Part shown: one piece after another, positions 17,292 to 26,438 of the stretch
Numbering within the stretch: position 1 is the first letter of the stretch
How the letters are laid out: each line of letters starts with the position of its first letter
Assembly (NCBI RefSeq): GCF_013394775.1
Contig: NZ_JABXYT010000001.1
Coordinates: 1,316,501 to 1,380,500, forward strand
Reading direction: 5' to 3'
DNA length: 64,000 nt
From: Oribacterium sp. oral taxon 102
Lineage (GTDB): Bacteria; Bacillota; Clostridia; Lachnospirales; Lachnospiraceae
Position numbers and translations under genes: made by a program
The notes under the pieces: model-generated
The model's input: only the letters and a program-made list of their open reading frames with translations
What the model was told of the DNA's origin: nothing
Databases searched by the model: none

Positions 17292-18290
17292 ATGGAACAC
17301 AGAGTCATCAATACAGACGAGACGGCAGAGGACAGGAAGCTGGAGCCGAGGATCCGTCCGCGGCTTCTCGGCGACTACATCGGGCAGAGCAAGCTGAAGG
17401 AGATGCTTTCCATCTATATTCAGGCGGCGAAGCAGCGGGGACAGTCGCTGGATCACTGCCTTTTTTACGGCCCGCCGGGACTCGGCAAGACGACGATCTC
17501 CAACATTATTGCCAATGAGCTCGGCGTGAATATAAAGGTGACCTCCGGGCCCGCGATTGAGAAGCCCGGGGAGATGGCGGCGCTTCTGAACAACCTCTCC
17601 GAGGGAGATGTGCTCTTCGTAGACGAGATCCACAGGCTGAACCGGCAGGTAGAGGAGGTGCTCTATCCGGCGATGGAGGACTTCGCCATCGATATCATGC
17701 TGGGAAAGGATGCGAGTGCGCGCTCGATCCGGCTGGAGCTGCCGCATTTCACCCTGATCGGAGCGACGACGCGCGCGGGACTTTTGTCCGCGCCGCTGCG
17801 GGATCGTTTCGGTATCATCTCGAAGCTCGAATTCTATACGACGCAGGAGCTTCGGGAGATCGTCCTTCGTTCCGCCAGAGTGCTGGAGGTCGAGATCGAG
17901 GATTCCGGCGCGGAGCGGATCGCGCTTCGCTCGCGGGGAACGCCGAGATTGGCGAACCGTCTGCTTCGGCGTGTCCGGGATTTCGCAGATATTAAGTACG
18001 ACGGCAGGATCACGCGGGAGGTCGCGGACTACGCGATGGACATCCTCGACGTGGACAGGCTCGGGCTCGATCAGAATGACCGGAGCTATCTCCTGACGAT
18101 TATCGAGAAGTTCAGCGGCGGTCCCGTGGGGGTCGAGACGCTGGCGGCGGCGCTCGGAGAGGACAGCGGGACGCTGGAGGACGTATACGAGCCCTATCTT
18201 CTGATGAACGGGCTGATTAACCGCACGCCCCGCGGACGCGTAGCGACACCGAACGCGTATAAGCACTTGGGGATATCGTATGAAGGCTGA
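17292..18290 (+). CDS. ruvB: Holliday junction branch migration ATPase RuvB
   Basis: This 332-residue AAA+ motor drives branch migration with RuvA. It shows [11 protein letters not shown], Walker [10 protein letters not shown], Walker [14 protein letters not shown], sensor GATTRAG and a C-terminal winged helix with [13 protein letters not shown]. The ATG at 17292, behind AGGAGGAG, gives the normal family length. An upstream in-frame start at 17187 would translate the repeat region. No promoter is evident between the repeats and the gene. Confidence 0.97.
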   Translation: MEHRVINTDETAEDRKLEPRIRPRLLGDYIGQSKLKEMLSIYIQAAKQRGQSLDHCLFYGPPGLGKTTISNIIANELGVNIKVTSGPAIEKPGEMAALLNNLSEGDVLFVDEIHRLNRQVEEVLYPAMEDFAIDIMLGKDASARSIRLELPHFTLIGATTRAGLLSAPLRDRFGIISKLEFYTTQELREIVLRSARVLEVEIEDSGAERIALRSRGTPRLANRLLRRVRDFADIKYDGRITREVADYAMDILDVDRLGLDQNDRSYLLTIIEKFSGGPVGVETLAAALGEDSGTLEDVYEPYLLMNGLINRTPRGRVATPNAYKHLGISYEG

Positions 18291-18373
18291 GCCTTTCGAA
18301 TTAAAGCTGGCTCGGGAGGATTGTCAGATACGGTCTTGGCATCCTTATCAAATCTGATAAAGCAGGGAATAAG

Positions 18374-18775
18374 ATGGCAGAGAAGAATACAGTAGAAGTA
18401 GTTATCGACGGAAAGATTTACCGGCTGTCCGGAAACGAATCCGACAGCTATATGCATGAGGTGGCAGGATATCTCAACAACAGGATCGCAGAGTTCAGGA
18501 AGGAGTTCCGCTACTATAATAAGCTGGATGATTCTCTGAAGGCGCTGCTTCTCGAGATCAATATCTGCGACGATTTCTTCGTCGAGCAGGAGAAGACGAG
18601 AAAGGCGCGGATCGCCCGGGAGGAGCAGGAGCGGGAGGCATACGCGGCGAAGCGCGATCTCGTAAATATGCAGATGAAGCTGGAAACCGCGCTGCAGCAG
18701 CTTGCCGACGCGCAGAAAAAGCTCGCGGAATATGAGATTCAGGAGCGTCTCCGGGCGGACGGGGCGAAGGGATGA
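18374..18775 (+). CDS. zapA: cell division protein ZapA
   Basis: This 133-residue protein is predicted to bundle FtsZ filaments at the division site. The N-terminal globular part VEVVIDGKIYRLSGNESDSYM matches the ZapA head. A charged coiled coil follows, from about residue 70 to the end. It overlaps the next start by 4 bases (ATGA). Its position next to ruvAB and a U32 gene is common in Clostridia. Confidence 0.88.
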   Translation: MAEKNTVEVVIDGKIYRLSGNESDSYMHEVAGYLNNRIAEFRKEFRYYNKLDDSLKALLLEINICDDFFVEQEKTRKARIAREEQEREAYAAKRDLVNMQMKLETALQQLADAQKKLAEYEIQERLRADGAKG

Positions 18776-20085
18776 GGCAGACGGAGCTGCTTGCACCCGC
18801 GGGCTCCCTCGCCTCGGTATATGCCGCGGTCAATGCCGGCGCGGACGCTGTATATATGGGCGGACGTCGCTTCGGGGCGCGTGCCTACGCGGAGTCGGCG
18901 CAGGCATTGGCATCGGATATGCTGCTTGCCGCGATCGAGCACTGCCATCTCTTCGGTGTGAAACTCTATATGACGATAAACATACTCTTTAAGGATGCAG
19001 AGCTTAAAGAGCTTTTTTCGTATTTGTATCCCTATTATGCGGCGGGGGTGGATGGGGTAATCGTGCAGGATCTCGGCGCGGTGCGCCGCATTCGTGAGCT
19101 CTTCCCGGATCTCCCGGTGCATGCCAGCACGCAGATGTGCGTGAGCGGGCCGGAGAGCGCGCGGCTCGTAAAGCGGCTCGGCATGACGAGAGCTGTACTC
19201 GCCAGAGAGCTGAGCCTTTCGGAGATCCATCGGATACATGAGGAGGCGGGGATAGAGCTGGAGGTCTTTGTGCACGGTGCGATGTGCTACAGCTATTCCG
19301 GGGAATGCTTTATGTCCTCTCTTCTGGGCGGAAGATCCGGAAACCGCGGAAGATGCGCGGGAACCTGCCGTCTCTGCTATGAGACCGGCGGGAAGAGGGG
19401 ATATTTCCTCAGCATGAAGGATATGTCCACAGTGGAGCTGCTGCCGGAGCTGATTTCAGCAGGCGTGTATTCTATGAAGATCGAGGGGCGGATGAAGTCG
19501 CCGGTCTATACGGCGGGCGTGGTTTCTGTGTACCGGAAGTACCTGGATCTCGCGGAGAAAAGTCCGGAGACGTATCAGGTAGAGGAGAGGGATCTCCTGC
19601 TGCTCAGAGAGCTCTATGACCGCGGAGGGACGGATTCCTACCTGAGGAAGCATAACGACAGAGAGATGATCGCGATCAAAGAGAAGGGCTTCCGCGTCGT
19701 GGACGAGCAGCTGCTCGACGAGGTCTCGGAGCGTTATGTGAGACGGACGCGGCAGCTTCCGACAGCACTCTCCATCCGCCTCCGTGCCGGAGAACCGATG
19801 CAGCTTCGCGCTGCTGCGGGAGAGCAGGCTGTGACCGTAGTATCCTCCGCTCCGGTGGAGCGTGCGCAGCAGAGCGGAAGCGCTAGGGAGAGCATAGAGA
19901 AGCAGCTTCGGAAAACCGGCGCTACGGTCTTTTTCCCGGAGAGGCTGGAGATCGATATGGAGGAGGGGCTGTTCGTACCGGTTTCCGGGCTGAACGCACT
20001 CCGGAGAGCGGCATTGGAGCAGTTGAAGGAGGCATTGCTTGGGAATGCGAGACGACAGGGCAGAGAGGTCGAGACGGGAGAATAG
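18772..20085 (+). CDS. peptidase U32 family protein, N-terminal part
   Basis: This 437-residue protein carries the complete U32 catalytic-like domain: ELLAPAGSLASVYAAVNAGADAVY, then VHASTQMC and the cysteine motif GAMCYSYSGECFMSS...GRCAGTCRLCYE with four conserved cysteines. Family members such as RlhA and TrhP act in RNA hydroxylation rather than proteolysis. The reading frame closes at 20085. The C-terminal domain usually fused to it continues in the +1 frame from about 20039. It is coupled to zapA by ATGA. Confidence 0.9.
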   Translation: MRQTELLAPAGSLASVYAAVNAGADAVYMGGRRFGARAYAESAQALASDMLLAAIEHCHLFGVKLYMTINILFKDAELKELFSYLYPYYAAGVDGVIVQDLGAVRRIRELFPDLPVHASTQMCVSGPESARLVKRLGMTRAVLARELSLSEIHRIHEEAGIELEVFVHGAMCYSYSGECFMSSLLGGRSGNRGRCAGTCRLCYETGGKRGYFLSMKDMSTVELLPELISAGVYSMKIEGRMKSPVYTAGVVSVYRKYLDLAEKSPETYQVEERDLLLLRELYDRGGTDSYLRKHNDREMIAIKEKGFRVVDEQLLDEVSERYVRRTRQLPTALSIRLRAGEPMQLRAAAGEQAVTVVSSAPVERAQQSGSARESIEKQLRKTGATVFFPERLEIDMEEGLFVPVSGLNALRRAALEQLKEALLGNARRQGREVETGE

Positions 20086-21127
20086 AGGGGGCAGCGCAGA
20101 GAAGCGGGGCCCGCAGGGACGAAAGGAGGATACGGCACGCAGTGCGGGGGAATCTCAGAGAGCGGCGGAGCTACGCGGGAAGGCACGGGGAGGCAAGGAG
20201 ATCCGGCGGGGCGGGAAGCGGGAGGCCGCCGGGAGAGGGGTCGTGCCAAAGAGGGAGACACGGGAAAACCCGAAGCCCCGCTTCGCCCCGCTGCTGCCTG
20301 TTTCGGAGCTTCGGGTCTCTGTAGAGCAGGAGGAACAGCTTCGGGCAGCGCTTTCCGTACAGGAGGTATGCCTGATCTATCTGGACGAGGCAGGCTTTTC
20401 GGATACGGCGCTTTCGGAGGGAATCCGGCAGATACAGCGGCAGGGGAAGAGAGCCGGGCTTCGGCTCCGGCGGATCGAGCGGGCATCGGAGGACAGCTGC
20501 TCCGTGAAGGCGCAGCTTCGGCGGCTGCTCTCTCCGGAGAGCATGGCGAGACCGGATGCGGTGCTCATTCGCTGCATGGAGGAGGTGATGCAGCTCCTCT
20601 CTCTTCGGGAAGCCGAGGAAAGCGCCGCCTTCCCGGAGCTCTGCTTCGATTATACGGTCTATGGCTACAATGCTGCGGCACTTTCGGTGCTCCGAGAGCT
20701 GGGGGCGGAGCGGGTAACGCTGCCGATTGAGCTGAACCGGCGGGAGCTCATGGAGCTCCGCGGCGGGCTTTCCCGGGAGCAGCTGGCATCAGAGCTCCTC
20801 GTCTATGGACATCTGCCGATGATGGTGAGCGCGAACTGCGTCAGGAAGACGAGCCGCGGCTGCGATCGTGGGAACGGAACAGAGCGGCTCCGCGACCGCA
20901 TGGGTAAGGAAATGCCGGTGCGGATGTACTGCAAATACTGCTATAATCAGATCTTCAATGCGGAGCCCTACGGCATTTCGGATCTTCCGGCGGAGGTGCT
21001 GCCGCTCAGACCGGACAGCGTCCGTTATGATTTTTCAGTGGAAAGCGGAGAGGAATGTCGGCGGATTTTAGGCGGCATGCTTCCGACGAGCCTCACAAGA
21101 GGACATTTCCACCACGGGGTAGAATAA
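20039..21127 (+). CDS. peptidase U32 family protein, C-terminal part (split gene)
   Basis: This 362-residue product resembles the second half of long clostridial U32 proteins. An Arg/Gly/Lys/Glu-rich segment of about 80 residues is followed by LLPVSELRVSVEQEEQL, a barrel-like domain and a cysteine-rich end (SANCVRKTSRGC, MYCKYCYN). It overlaps the preceding gene by 47 bases in the +1 frame. AAGGAGG lies 6 bases before a TTG at 20039 and 12 before an ATG at 20045, so separate translation is possible. It may instead be one gene broken by a frameshift. Confidence 0.8.
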   Translation: MGMRDDRAERSRRENRGGSAEKRGPQGRKEDTARSAGESQRAAELRGKARGGKEIRRGGKREAAGRGVVPKRETRENPKPRFAPLLPVSELRVSVEQEEQLRAALSVQEVCLIYLDEAGFSDTALSEGIRQIQRQGKRAGLRLRRIERASEDSCSVKAQLRRLLSPESMARPDAVLIRCMEEVMQLLSLREAEESAAFPELCFDYTVYGYNAAALSVLRELGAERVTLPIELNRRELMELRGGLSREQLASELLVYGHLPMMVSANCVRKTSRGCDRGNGTERLRDRMGKEMPVRMYCKYCYNQIFNAEPYGISDLPAEVLPLRPDSVRYDFSVESGEECRRILGGMLPTSLTRGHFHHGVE

Positions 21128-21128
21128 G

Positions 21129-22592
21129 ATGATTCATTTATTCACGACGGCGAGCAGGTATCTCTGCATCCTTTTGACGGTACTCTATACCTACTGTAAT
21201 TTTCGATATCTTTCCCTCTCGGACGAGGAGGCGGCAGAGCAGCTTGCGGCGTACCAGAAACCGATTCTCCTGCTTTTCCATTTCCTGCTCAGCCTCGTTC
21301 TCATTCTGCATAGCATGCGCCCGGAGACGCTGGGATTTTATTTCGCGCAGCTCCTTTTCCTGCTGCTTTTCCCATGGCTTTTCCGGCGGCTTTACCGTAA
21401 TGTCAATCCTCTGCTTCTCAATAATATGAGCCTCCTGCTTGCGGTCGGACTGGTCATGCTGGAGCGGCTCAGCCTCGACCGGGCGGTGAAGCAGTATGTG
21501 ATCGTGCTTGCGGCGGGACTTCTCTCGCTGCCGGTTCCGTACCTGATCGACCGGATCTGGGACTTTGCCCGCTTCCGCACTGTGCTCGCAGCATTCGGGA
21601 TAGCGCTCCTGTCTTCGGTGCTTCTGATCGGCGTCAGGAGCTATGGCGCCAAAATGAGTATCAGTTTGGGCGGCTTCTCCTTTCAGGCAGTGGAGCTCGT
21701 GAAGCTGAGCTTCGTTTTTTCGCTCGCGGGCTTCCTCTATCGCGCAGAGGCGCTGCGGGATTTCCTCGTATCGAGTCTCGTCGCGGCGCTGCACATCCTG
21801 CTCCTCGTGCTCTGCAAGGATCTCGGCTCCGCGCTGCTGCTCTTCCTCTGCTATCTCGTGATGCTCTATATCGCGACGCGAAGGACGGCTGTACTTACAG
21901 CGGGACTCACGGCGGCAGGCTTTTCCGGCGTGCTTTCTTATTTTCTTTTTTCTCACGTCCGTACCCGGGTCTTCGCGTGGCGTAACCCTTGGGCGGATAT
22001 CAATAACCGGGGCTATCAGATCACGCAGTCGCTCTTCGCCATAGGCACAGGGGGCTTCTTCGGGCTGGGGCTCTATCAGGGGCTTCCGAACAAGATTCCC
22101 ATTGTAGAGAAGGACTTTATCATTTCCGCTGTCTCGGAGGAGCTGGGCGCGGTCGTGGCGATCTGCCTGACGCTGATCTGTCTGGGCTGCTTCCTGCAGA
22201 TGATGATGATCGCGACCTATATGGAATTCGGCTTTTACAAGCTCGTAGCAGTCGGTCTCGCGATACAGTATGTGATGCAGGTTTTCCTGACGATCGGCGG
22301 CGCGGTCAAGTTCATTCCTTCCACCGGCGTGACGCTGCCCTTCGTGAGCTACGGCGGTTCCAGCCTTTTCTCCAGCTTCCTGCTCTTTGCCGTCATACAG
22401 GCGCTGTATATCGTGCAGGGCAATGAGGACGAGGCGGAGCTTCTTACGGAGACGGGGGAGGCTGCGGAGGATACGGAATACGGGGAGCAGGCAGACGAGG
22501 AGAGGACAGAGGGCGCGCAGGAGCATGGCGCTTATGGCGCAGCGCGGCATTTGGAGAGGGGACGATCCCGAGGAAGAGAGGGGGCGCGATGA
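21129..22592 (+). CDS. SEDS peptidoglycan glycosyltransferase (FtsW/RodA family)
   Basis: This 487-residue polytopic membrane protein polymerises lipid II glycan strands. About ten hydrophobic spans are seen. Family motifs are GAKMSISLGGFSFQAVELVK, CKDLGSALLLFL, the Trp loop RNPWADINNRGYQITQSLFAIG, and the C-terminal VEKDFIISAVSEELG and FIPSTGVTLPFVSYGGSS. An acidic tail of about 50 residues follows the last helix. The next gene, a class B PBP, overlaps by 4 bases, giving the usual SEDS-bPBP pair. Division (FtsW) versus elongation (RodA) cannot be settled, though the zapA neighbour leans to division. Confidence 0.9.
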   Translation: MIHLFTTASRYLCILLTVLYTYCNFRYLSLSDEEAAEQLAAYQKPILLLFHFLLSLVLILHSMRPETLGFYFAQLLFLLLFPWLFRRLYRNVNPLLLNNMSLLLAVGLVMLERLSLDRAVKQYVIVLAAGLLSLPVPYLIDRIWDFARFRTVLAAFGIALLSSVLLIGVRSYGAKMSISLGGFSFQAVELVKLSFVFSLAGFLYRAEALRDFLVSSLVAALHILLLVLCKDLGSALLLFLCYLVMLYIATRRTAVLTAGLTAAGFSGVLSYFLFSHVRTRVFAWRNPWADINNRGYQITQSLFAIGTGGFFGLGLYQGLPNKIPIVEKDFIISAVSEELGAVVAICLTLICLGCFLQMMMIATYMEFGFYKLVAVGLAIQYVMQVFLTIGGAVKFIPSTGVTLPFVSYGGSSLFSSFLLFAVIQALYIVQGNEDEAELLTETGEAAEDTEYGEQADEERTEGAQEHGAYGAARHLERGRSRGREGAR

Positions 22593-24037
22593 GAGACGAT
22601 TCGGAGAGAGAGAGACGGCAGGCGGACAGGGGGATTTTTCATCTCATTTTCTTCTTTTCTCTGCTTTTTTTCGTCCTGATCGGCTATATGATCTACTTCA
22701 TCGGCTGGCAGGCGCCGGGGCTGATGGGCAATCCCTACAATGCGAGGATGGAGGTCTTTGATAACCGTATCCTCCGCGGAGCTATTCTTTCCTCCGACGG
22801 GCAGACACTGGCTGTGACGGAGAGAGGAGAGGATGGGACAGAAACGAGGCGTTATCCCTTCGGCGCGCTCTTCGCGCATGCGGTCGGCTATACTGCGAAG
22901 GGCAAGACGGGACTCGAGTCCGCGGCGAACTTCTATCTGATGGAGAGTCACACGAATCCCATGCAGCAGATTCTGAACGAGCTGACAGAGCAGAAGAGCC
23001 TCGGCGACAATGTGGTGACGACGCTTCATGCAGGGCTGCAGCAGGCAGCCGCGGAGGCGCTCGGAGAACGGAGAGGTGCGGTGATCTGCATGGAGCCGAA
23101 GAGCGGGAGAATCCTCGCGATGGTTTCCAGTCCGGGCTTCGATCCGAATACGATATCGGCGGAGTGGGAGAGTCTGGTCTCGGAGGAGAACCGCAGCGGA
23201 AACCTCATAAACCGGACGACGCAGGGACTCTATCCGCCGGGGAGCACCTTCAAGACGGTAATGGCGTTGGAGTATCTGCGGGAGCACCCTGCGGACTATG
23301 CGGATTTCCGCTACAGCTGTGACGGGAGCTTCCGCTCTCCGGAGGATCCTGCGGCAGAGATCCATTGCTACGGCGGAGAACGTCACGGGGAGGTGGATCT
23401 CGGACGTGCCTACGCGCTGTCCTGCAATACCGCCTTTGCGAAGCTCGGTACGGAGATTGATCGGAAGCAGCTGCTCACGCTTACGGAGTCGCTCGGCTTC
23501 AATCAGGATCAGACCCTTCCGATCGCCGCGAACCGGAGCCGTTTCCGGCTTACGGAGGAAGACAGCAGCTGGACACTGATGCAGACTGCCATCGGACAGG
23601 GACAGACGCTGATGACGCCGCTGCACAATCTCCTCCTGACTGCGGCGATCGCGAATGACGGAGCACTGGTGCAGCCGCGTCTCCTGGAACGCGTAGAGAC
23701 GGCGGACGGGACGGTGGTGAAGCGTTTCTCCGCAGGGAGTGAAAAGCGGCTGATGCGTGCGGAGGAGGCAGAAGTGCTTCGCGGCTTTATGCGTTCTGTC
23801 GTTTCCGAGGGAACTGCGAGTAAGCTTCGTACAGAGGCCTACGCGGCGGCAGGCAAGACCGGCTCTGCGGAATATACGGAGGACGGCGTGACGAAGACCG
23901 ATGCCTGGTTCACCGGCTTCGCGCCGCTGGAGGAGCCTGTGCTCGCGGTTACGGTACTGGTTGAGGATGGTGAGACCGGCGGCAGGACGGCAGTGCCGAT
24001 TGCAAGGAAGGTATTTGACTATTGGCTGCTTTCATGA
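22589..24037 (+). CDS. class B penicillin-binding protein (PbpA-like transpeptidase)
   Basis: This 482-residue transpeptidase has one N-terminal membrane anchor (residues about 17-38). A short pedestal domain opens with NRILRGAILSSDGQTLA, and a penicillin-binding domain follows. The active-site serine motif is PPGSTFKT, the second motif is SCN (LSCNTAF) and the third is KTG (AGKTGSAEY). The short pedestal resembles the actinobacterial and clostridial PbpA type rather than PBP2 or PBP3. It is translationally coupled to the SEDS gene. No terminator is clear downstream. Confidence 0.92.
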   Translation: MRDDSERERRQADRGIFHLIFFFSLLFFVLIGYMIYFIGWQAPGLMGNPYNARMEVFDNRILRGAILSSDGQTLAVTERGEDGTETRRYPFGALFAHAVGYTAKGKTGLESAANFYLMESHTNPMQQILNELTEQKSLGDNVVTTLHAGLQQAAAEALGERRGAVICMEPKSGRILAMVSSPGFDPNTISAEWESLVSEENRSGNLINRTTQGLYPPGSTFKTVMALEYLREHPADYADFRYSCDGSFRSPEDPAAEIHCYGGERHGEVDLGRAYALSCNTAFAKLGTEIDRKQLLTLTESLGFNQDQTLPIAANRSRFRLTEEDSSWTLMQTAIGQGQTLMTPLHNLLLTAAIANDGALVQPRLLERVETADGTVVKRFSAGSEKRLMRAEEAEVLRGFMRSVVSEGTASKLRTEAYAAAGKTGSAEYTEDGVTKTDAWFTGFAPLEEPVLAVTVLVEDGETGGRTAVPIARKVFDYWLLS

Positions 24038-24146
24038 TATGGGAGCCGATGCCGTGTCAGGCATGCTTTCTCCCGCCAGAACTGTAAAATTAGTTTCTGA
24101 TGAAGAGGAGAATAGAGAAAAAAATTACAGTAGTTGTGCGATTTCT

Positions 24147-24180
24147 ATAATTTATACGGAGTTTTTCTGTATAGAATTAT
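24147..24180. promoter_or_regulatory. AT-rich dyad upstream of the nan promoter
   Basis: ATAATTTATACGGA (24147-24160) pairs with TCTGTATAGAATTAT (24166-24180) around a 5-base loop, with one bulge and two G-T pairs. There is no T-tract, so it is not an ordinary terminator. It ends about 50 bases before the nan -35 box and might be a regulator site. No known operator was matched. Confidence 0.45.
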
Positions 24181-24228
24181 AAATTAAATAAAGATGAATG
24201 AAATGTATTTCTGAATGATGACTATGTA

Positions 24229-24256
24229 TTGAAATTACTTTTAGTTTGGATATACT
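24229..24256 (+). promoter_or_regulatory. sigma-A promoter of the nan operon
   Basis: TTGAAA (24229-24234) and TATACT (24251-24256) are separated by 16 bases. The nagA promoter at 32639-32666 has the same boxes, spacing and following GG. The leader is short, with GGAGG just before nanE. Confidence 0.8.
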
Positions 24257-24279
24257 GGTCACATGAGGAGGTACGGAGG

Positions 24280-24978
24280 ATGAACAGCAAGATAGAGGCT
24301 TTGAAGGGAAAGCTGATCGTGTCCTGCCAGGCGCTTCCGGAGGAACCGCTCCATTCGTCCTATATCATGGGACGCATGGCAGTTGCCGCGAAAATGGGCG
24401 GCGCGAAGGGGATTCGCGCAAACACGAAAGAGGACATCCGCGAGATCCGATCCCTGGTGGATCTTCCGATCATCGGGATCGTCAAGAGAGATTATCCAGG
24501 CTCGCCGGTCTATATCACGCCGACGATGCGGGAGGTGGACGAGCTGATCGAGGCAGGAGCGGATATCATCGCGATGGATGCGACCGCGAGGCTTCGGCCG
24601 GACGGTGTCATGCTGGATGTGTTCTTCCGGGAGGTCAAGGAGAAATATCCGTTTCAGCTTTTCATGGCGGACTGCGCCACAGTGGAGGAGGCGCTCCATG
24701 CGGATGAGCTGGGCTTCGATTTCATCGGCACGACGATGGTCGGTTATACTGCGGAATCGAAGGGACTGCACATCGAAGCGGATGACTTCCGGATCCTGCG
24801 GGAGATTGTGGTGGGAGTGAAGCACCTTGTGATCGCAGAGGGAAATATCAATACGCCGGAGAAGGCGAAGCGGGTTGTAGAGCTCGGCGCCTACGCGGTA
24901 GTGGTCGGATCCATTATTACGAGACCGCAGCTGATTACGAAACCATTTGCGGAGGCTCTGAAAGAGCTTTCCGTCTAA
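24280..24978 (+). CDS. nanE: N-acetylmannosamine-6-phosphate 2-epimerase
   Basis: This 232-residue TIM-barrel enzyme converts ManNAc-6-P to GlcNAc-6-P in sialic acid breakdown. It shows [16 protein letters not shown], the catalytic-lysine region [35 protein letters not shown] and the phosphate site [13 protein letters not shown]. The ATG at 24280 follows CGGAGG. An upstream TTG at 24229 lies in the -35 box and is excluded. It is the first gene of the nan operon. Confidence 0.95.
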   Translation: MNSKIEALKGKLIVSCQALPEEPLHSSYIMGRMAVAAKMGGAKGIRANTKEDIREIRSLVDLPIIGIVKRDYPGSPVYITPTMREVDELIEAGADIIAMDATARLRPDGVMLDVFFREVKEKYPFQLFMADCATVEEALHADELGFDFIGTTMVGYTAESKGLHIEADDFRILREIVVGVKHLVIAEGNINTPEKAKRVVELGAYAVVVGSIITRPQLITKPFAEALKELSV

Positions 24979-24993
24979 ACGAAGGAGGAAACT

Positions 24994-26364
24994 ATGAAAA
25001 AGAAACTTATGGCGAGTGTTATGGCAGCGGCTCTCGGAGTGAGTGCGCTGGCTGCCTGCGGCGGAGGAAAGGCAGCTCCGGAGACGACAGCGGCAGGGGG
25101 GACGACGGCAGCAGCGCAGGAGAGCAGCGCAGCAGCTCCGGCAGCGGGACAGAACGCGGAGATCACGCTCTGGACGTATCCGGTCGGCAAGTGGGGCGAT
25201 TCCGCGACGGTAGACGGACTGATTCAGAGCTTCAATGCGAAGTATCCGGACATCAAGGTCACGGTGGAGTACCTCGACTATACGAACGGCGACGATCAGG
25301 TCAATACCGCAATTGAAGGACATGCCGCGCCGGATCTCGTGATGGAGGGACCGGAGAGGCTGGTGGCGAACTGGGGCGCCAAGGGGCTGATGGCAGACCT
25401 CTCTGATTTTTTCACGGCGGATTCCGCATCCGACATTTATGATACCGTGAAGTCCGCCTGCAAGGGCGCAGACGGCAGGTACTATGAGTATCCGCTTGTC
25501 ATGGTAGCGCACAGCATGGCAGTCAACAAGGCGATGTTCGAGAAGGCGGATGCCCTGCAGTATCTGGATCTCGAGAACCATACCTGGACGACCGAGAATT
25601 TCCTGAAGGCAGTACAGGCGGTTTATGACAGCGGACAGCAGAATGTCGGCGCGGTATACTGCGCAGGACAGGGCGGCGATCAGGGAACCAGAGCGCTGGT
25701 AAACAACCTCTACGACGGCAGATACACGAATCCGGAGCATACGGCATATGTAGTGGCTTCGGAGGAGAATGAGAAGGCACTGGAGGCGCTGAAGGCGCAG
25801 GACGGCATCAATTTCGACGCATCCATCGCCGGCGGCGATGAGATCACGCTGTTCCGTAACGGAACGCTTGCCATGTCCCTGTGCTGGAACGCCGCGCAGC
25901 AGAATAACAGCGATAACGGAACGGCGGGAAAGACAAACAGCGGAGACGAGATCATCCCGATGCTGTTCCCGAGTGACGACGGCAAGGCGGAGCTCTGCGG
26001 CGGCATCTGGGGCTTCGGGATCTTCGACAATGGTGATGAGAACAGGATCGCGGCAGCGAAGACCTTCATTGACTTCATGGCGAACGACCAGGATCAGGTC
26101 AAGGATTCTGTGCGCGCCTCCGGCTTCTTCCCGGTACACAAGAACCTGACCGGCGTCTATGACGGAACGGAGACCGCAGATGTGATGCAGCTCTATACCG
26201 AAAAGTTCATGCCTTCCATGGGCGACTATTACCAGGTCGTTCCGGGCTGGGCACAGGCGCGTACCGAGTGGTGGAACATGCTGCAGAGAATCGGCACCGG
26301 CGGTGACGTCAAGGCAGAGCTCGCAGTATTCGAGCAGAATGCCAATGCCGCTGCGAAGGGATAA
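24994..26364 (+). CDS. sugar (probably sialic acid) ABC transporter binding lipoprotein
   Basis: This 456-residue extracytoplasmic receptor belongs to solute-binding family 1. The signal peptide ends in LAAC with C22 as lipid site. An Ala/Thr/Ser/Gly spacer follows, and the mature domain begins ITLWTYPVGKWGD. Conserved features include LVMEGPERLVANWGAKGLMADLSD and, late in the protein, ASGFFPVHKNL. Its place between nanE and nanA suggests N-acetylneuraminate or a related sugar as ligand. This is inference from context. A terminator-like hairpin follows it. Confidence 0.9.
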   Translation: MKKKLMASVMAAALGVSALAACGGGKAAPETTAAGGTTAAAQESSAAAPAAGQNAEITLWTYPVGKWGDSATVDGLIQSFNAKYPDIKVTVEYLDYTNGDDQVNTAIEGHAAPDLVMEGPERLVANWGAKGLMADLSDFFTADSASDIYDTVKSACKGADGRYYEYPLVMVAHSMAVNKAMFEKADALQYLDLENHTWTTENFLKAVQAVYDSGQQNVGAVYCAGQGGDQGTRALVNNLYDGRYTNPEHTAYVVASEENEKALEALKAQDGINFDASIAGGDEITLFRNGTLAMSLCWNAAQQNNSDNGTAGKTNSGDEIIPMLFPSDDGKAELCGGIWGFGIFDNGDENRIAAAKTFIDFMANDQDQVKDSVRASGFFPVHKNLTGVYDGTETADVMQLYTEKFMPSMGDYYQVVPGWAQARTEWWNMLQRIGTGGDVKAELAVFEQNANAAAKG

Positions 26365-26378
26365 GCTGCAACATTTCG

Positions 26379-26412
26379 CCCCCGTGCCGCAAATCGGCAT
26401 GGGGGTTTATTT
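26379..26412 (+). terminator. intercistronic attenuator between binding protein and permeases
   Basis: The stem CCCCCGTGCCG pairs with CGGCATGGGGG (one G-T pair) around CAAAT and is followed by TTTATTT. A partial terminator here would give more binding protein than permease, as in many ABC operons. Confidence 0.65.
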
Positions 26413-26438
26413 GAAGGATCGATTCAGAGGAGGGAAGT

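Noticed and set aside
24038..24279. A small gene in the gap after the penicillin-binding protein
   Set aside because: No frame with a ribosome site and a plausible start was found; the gap holds the AT-rich dyad and the nan promoter.
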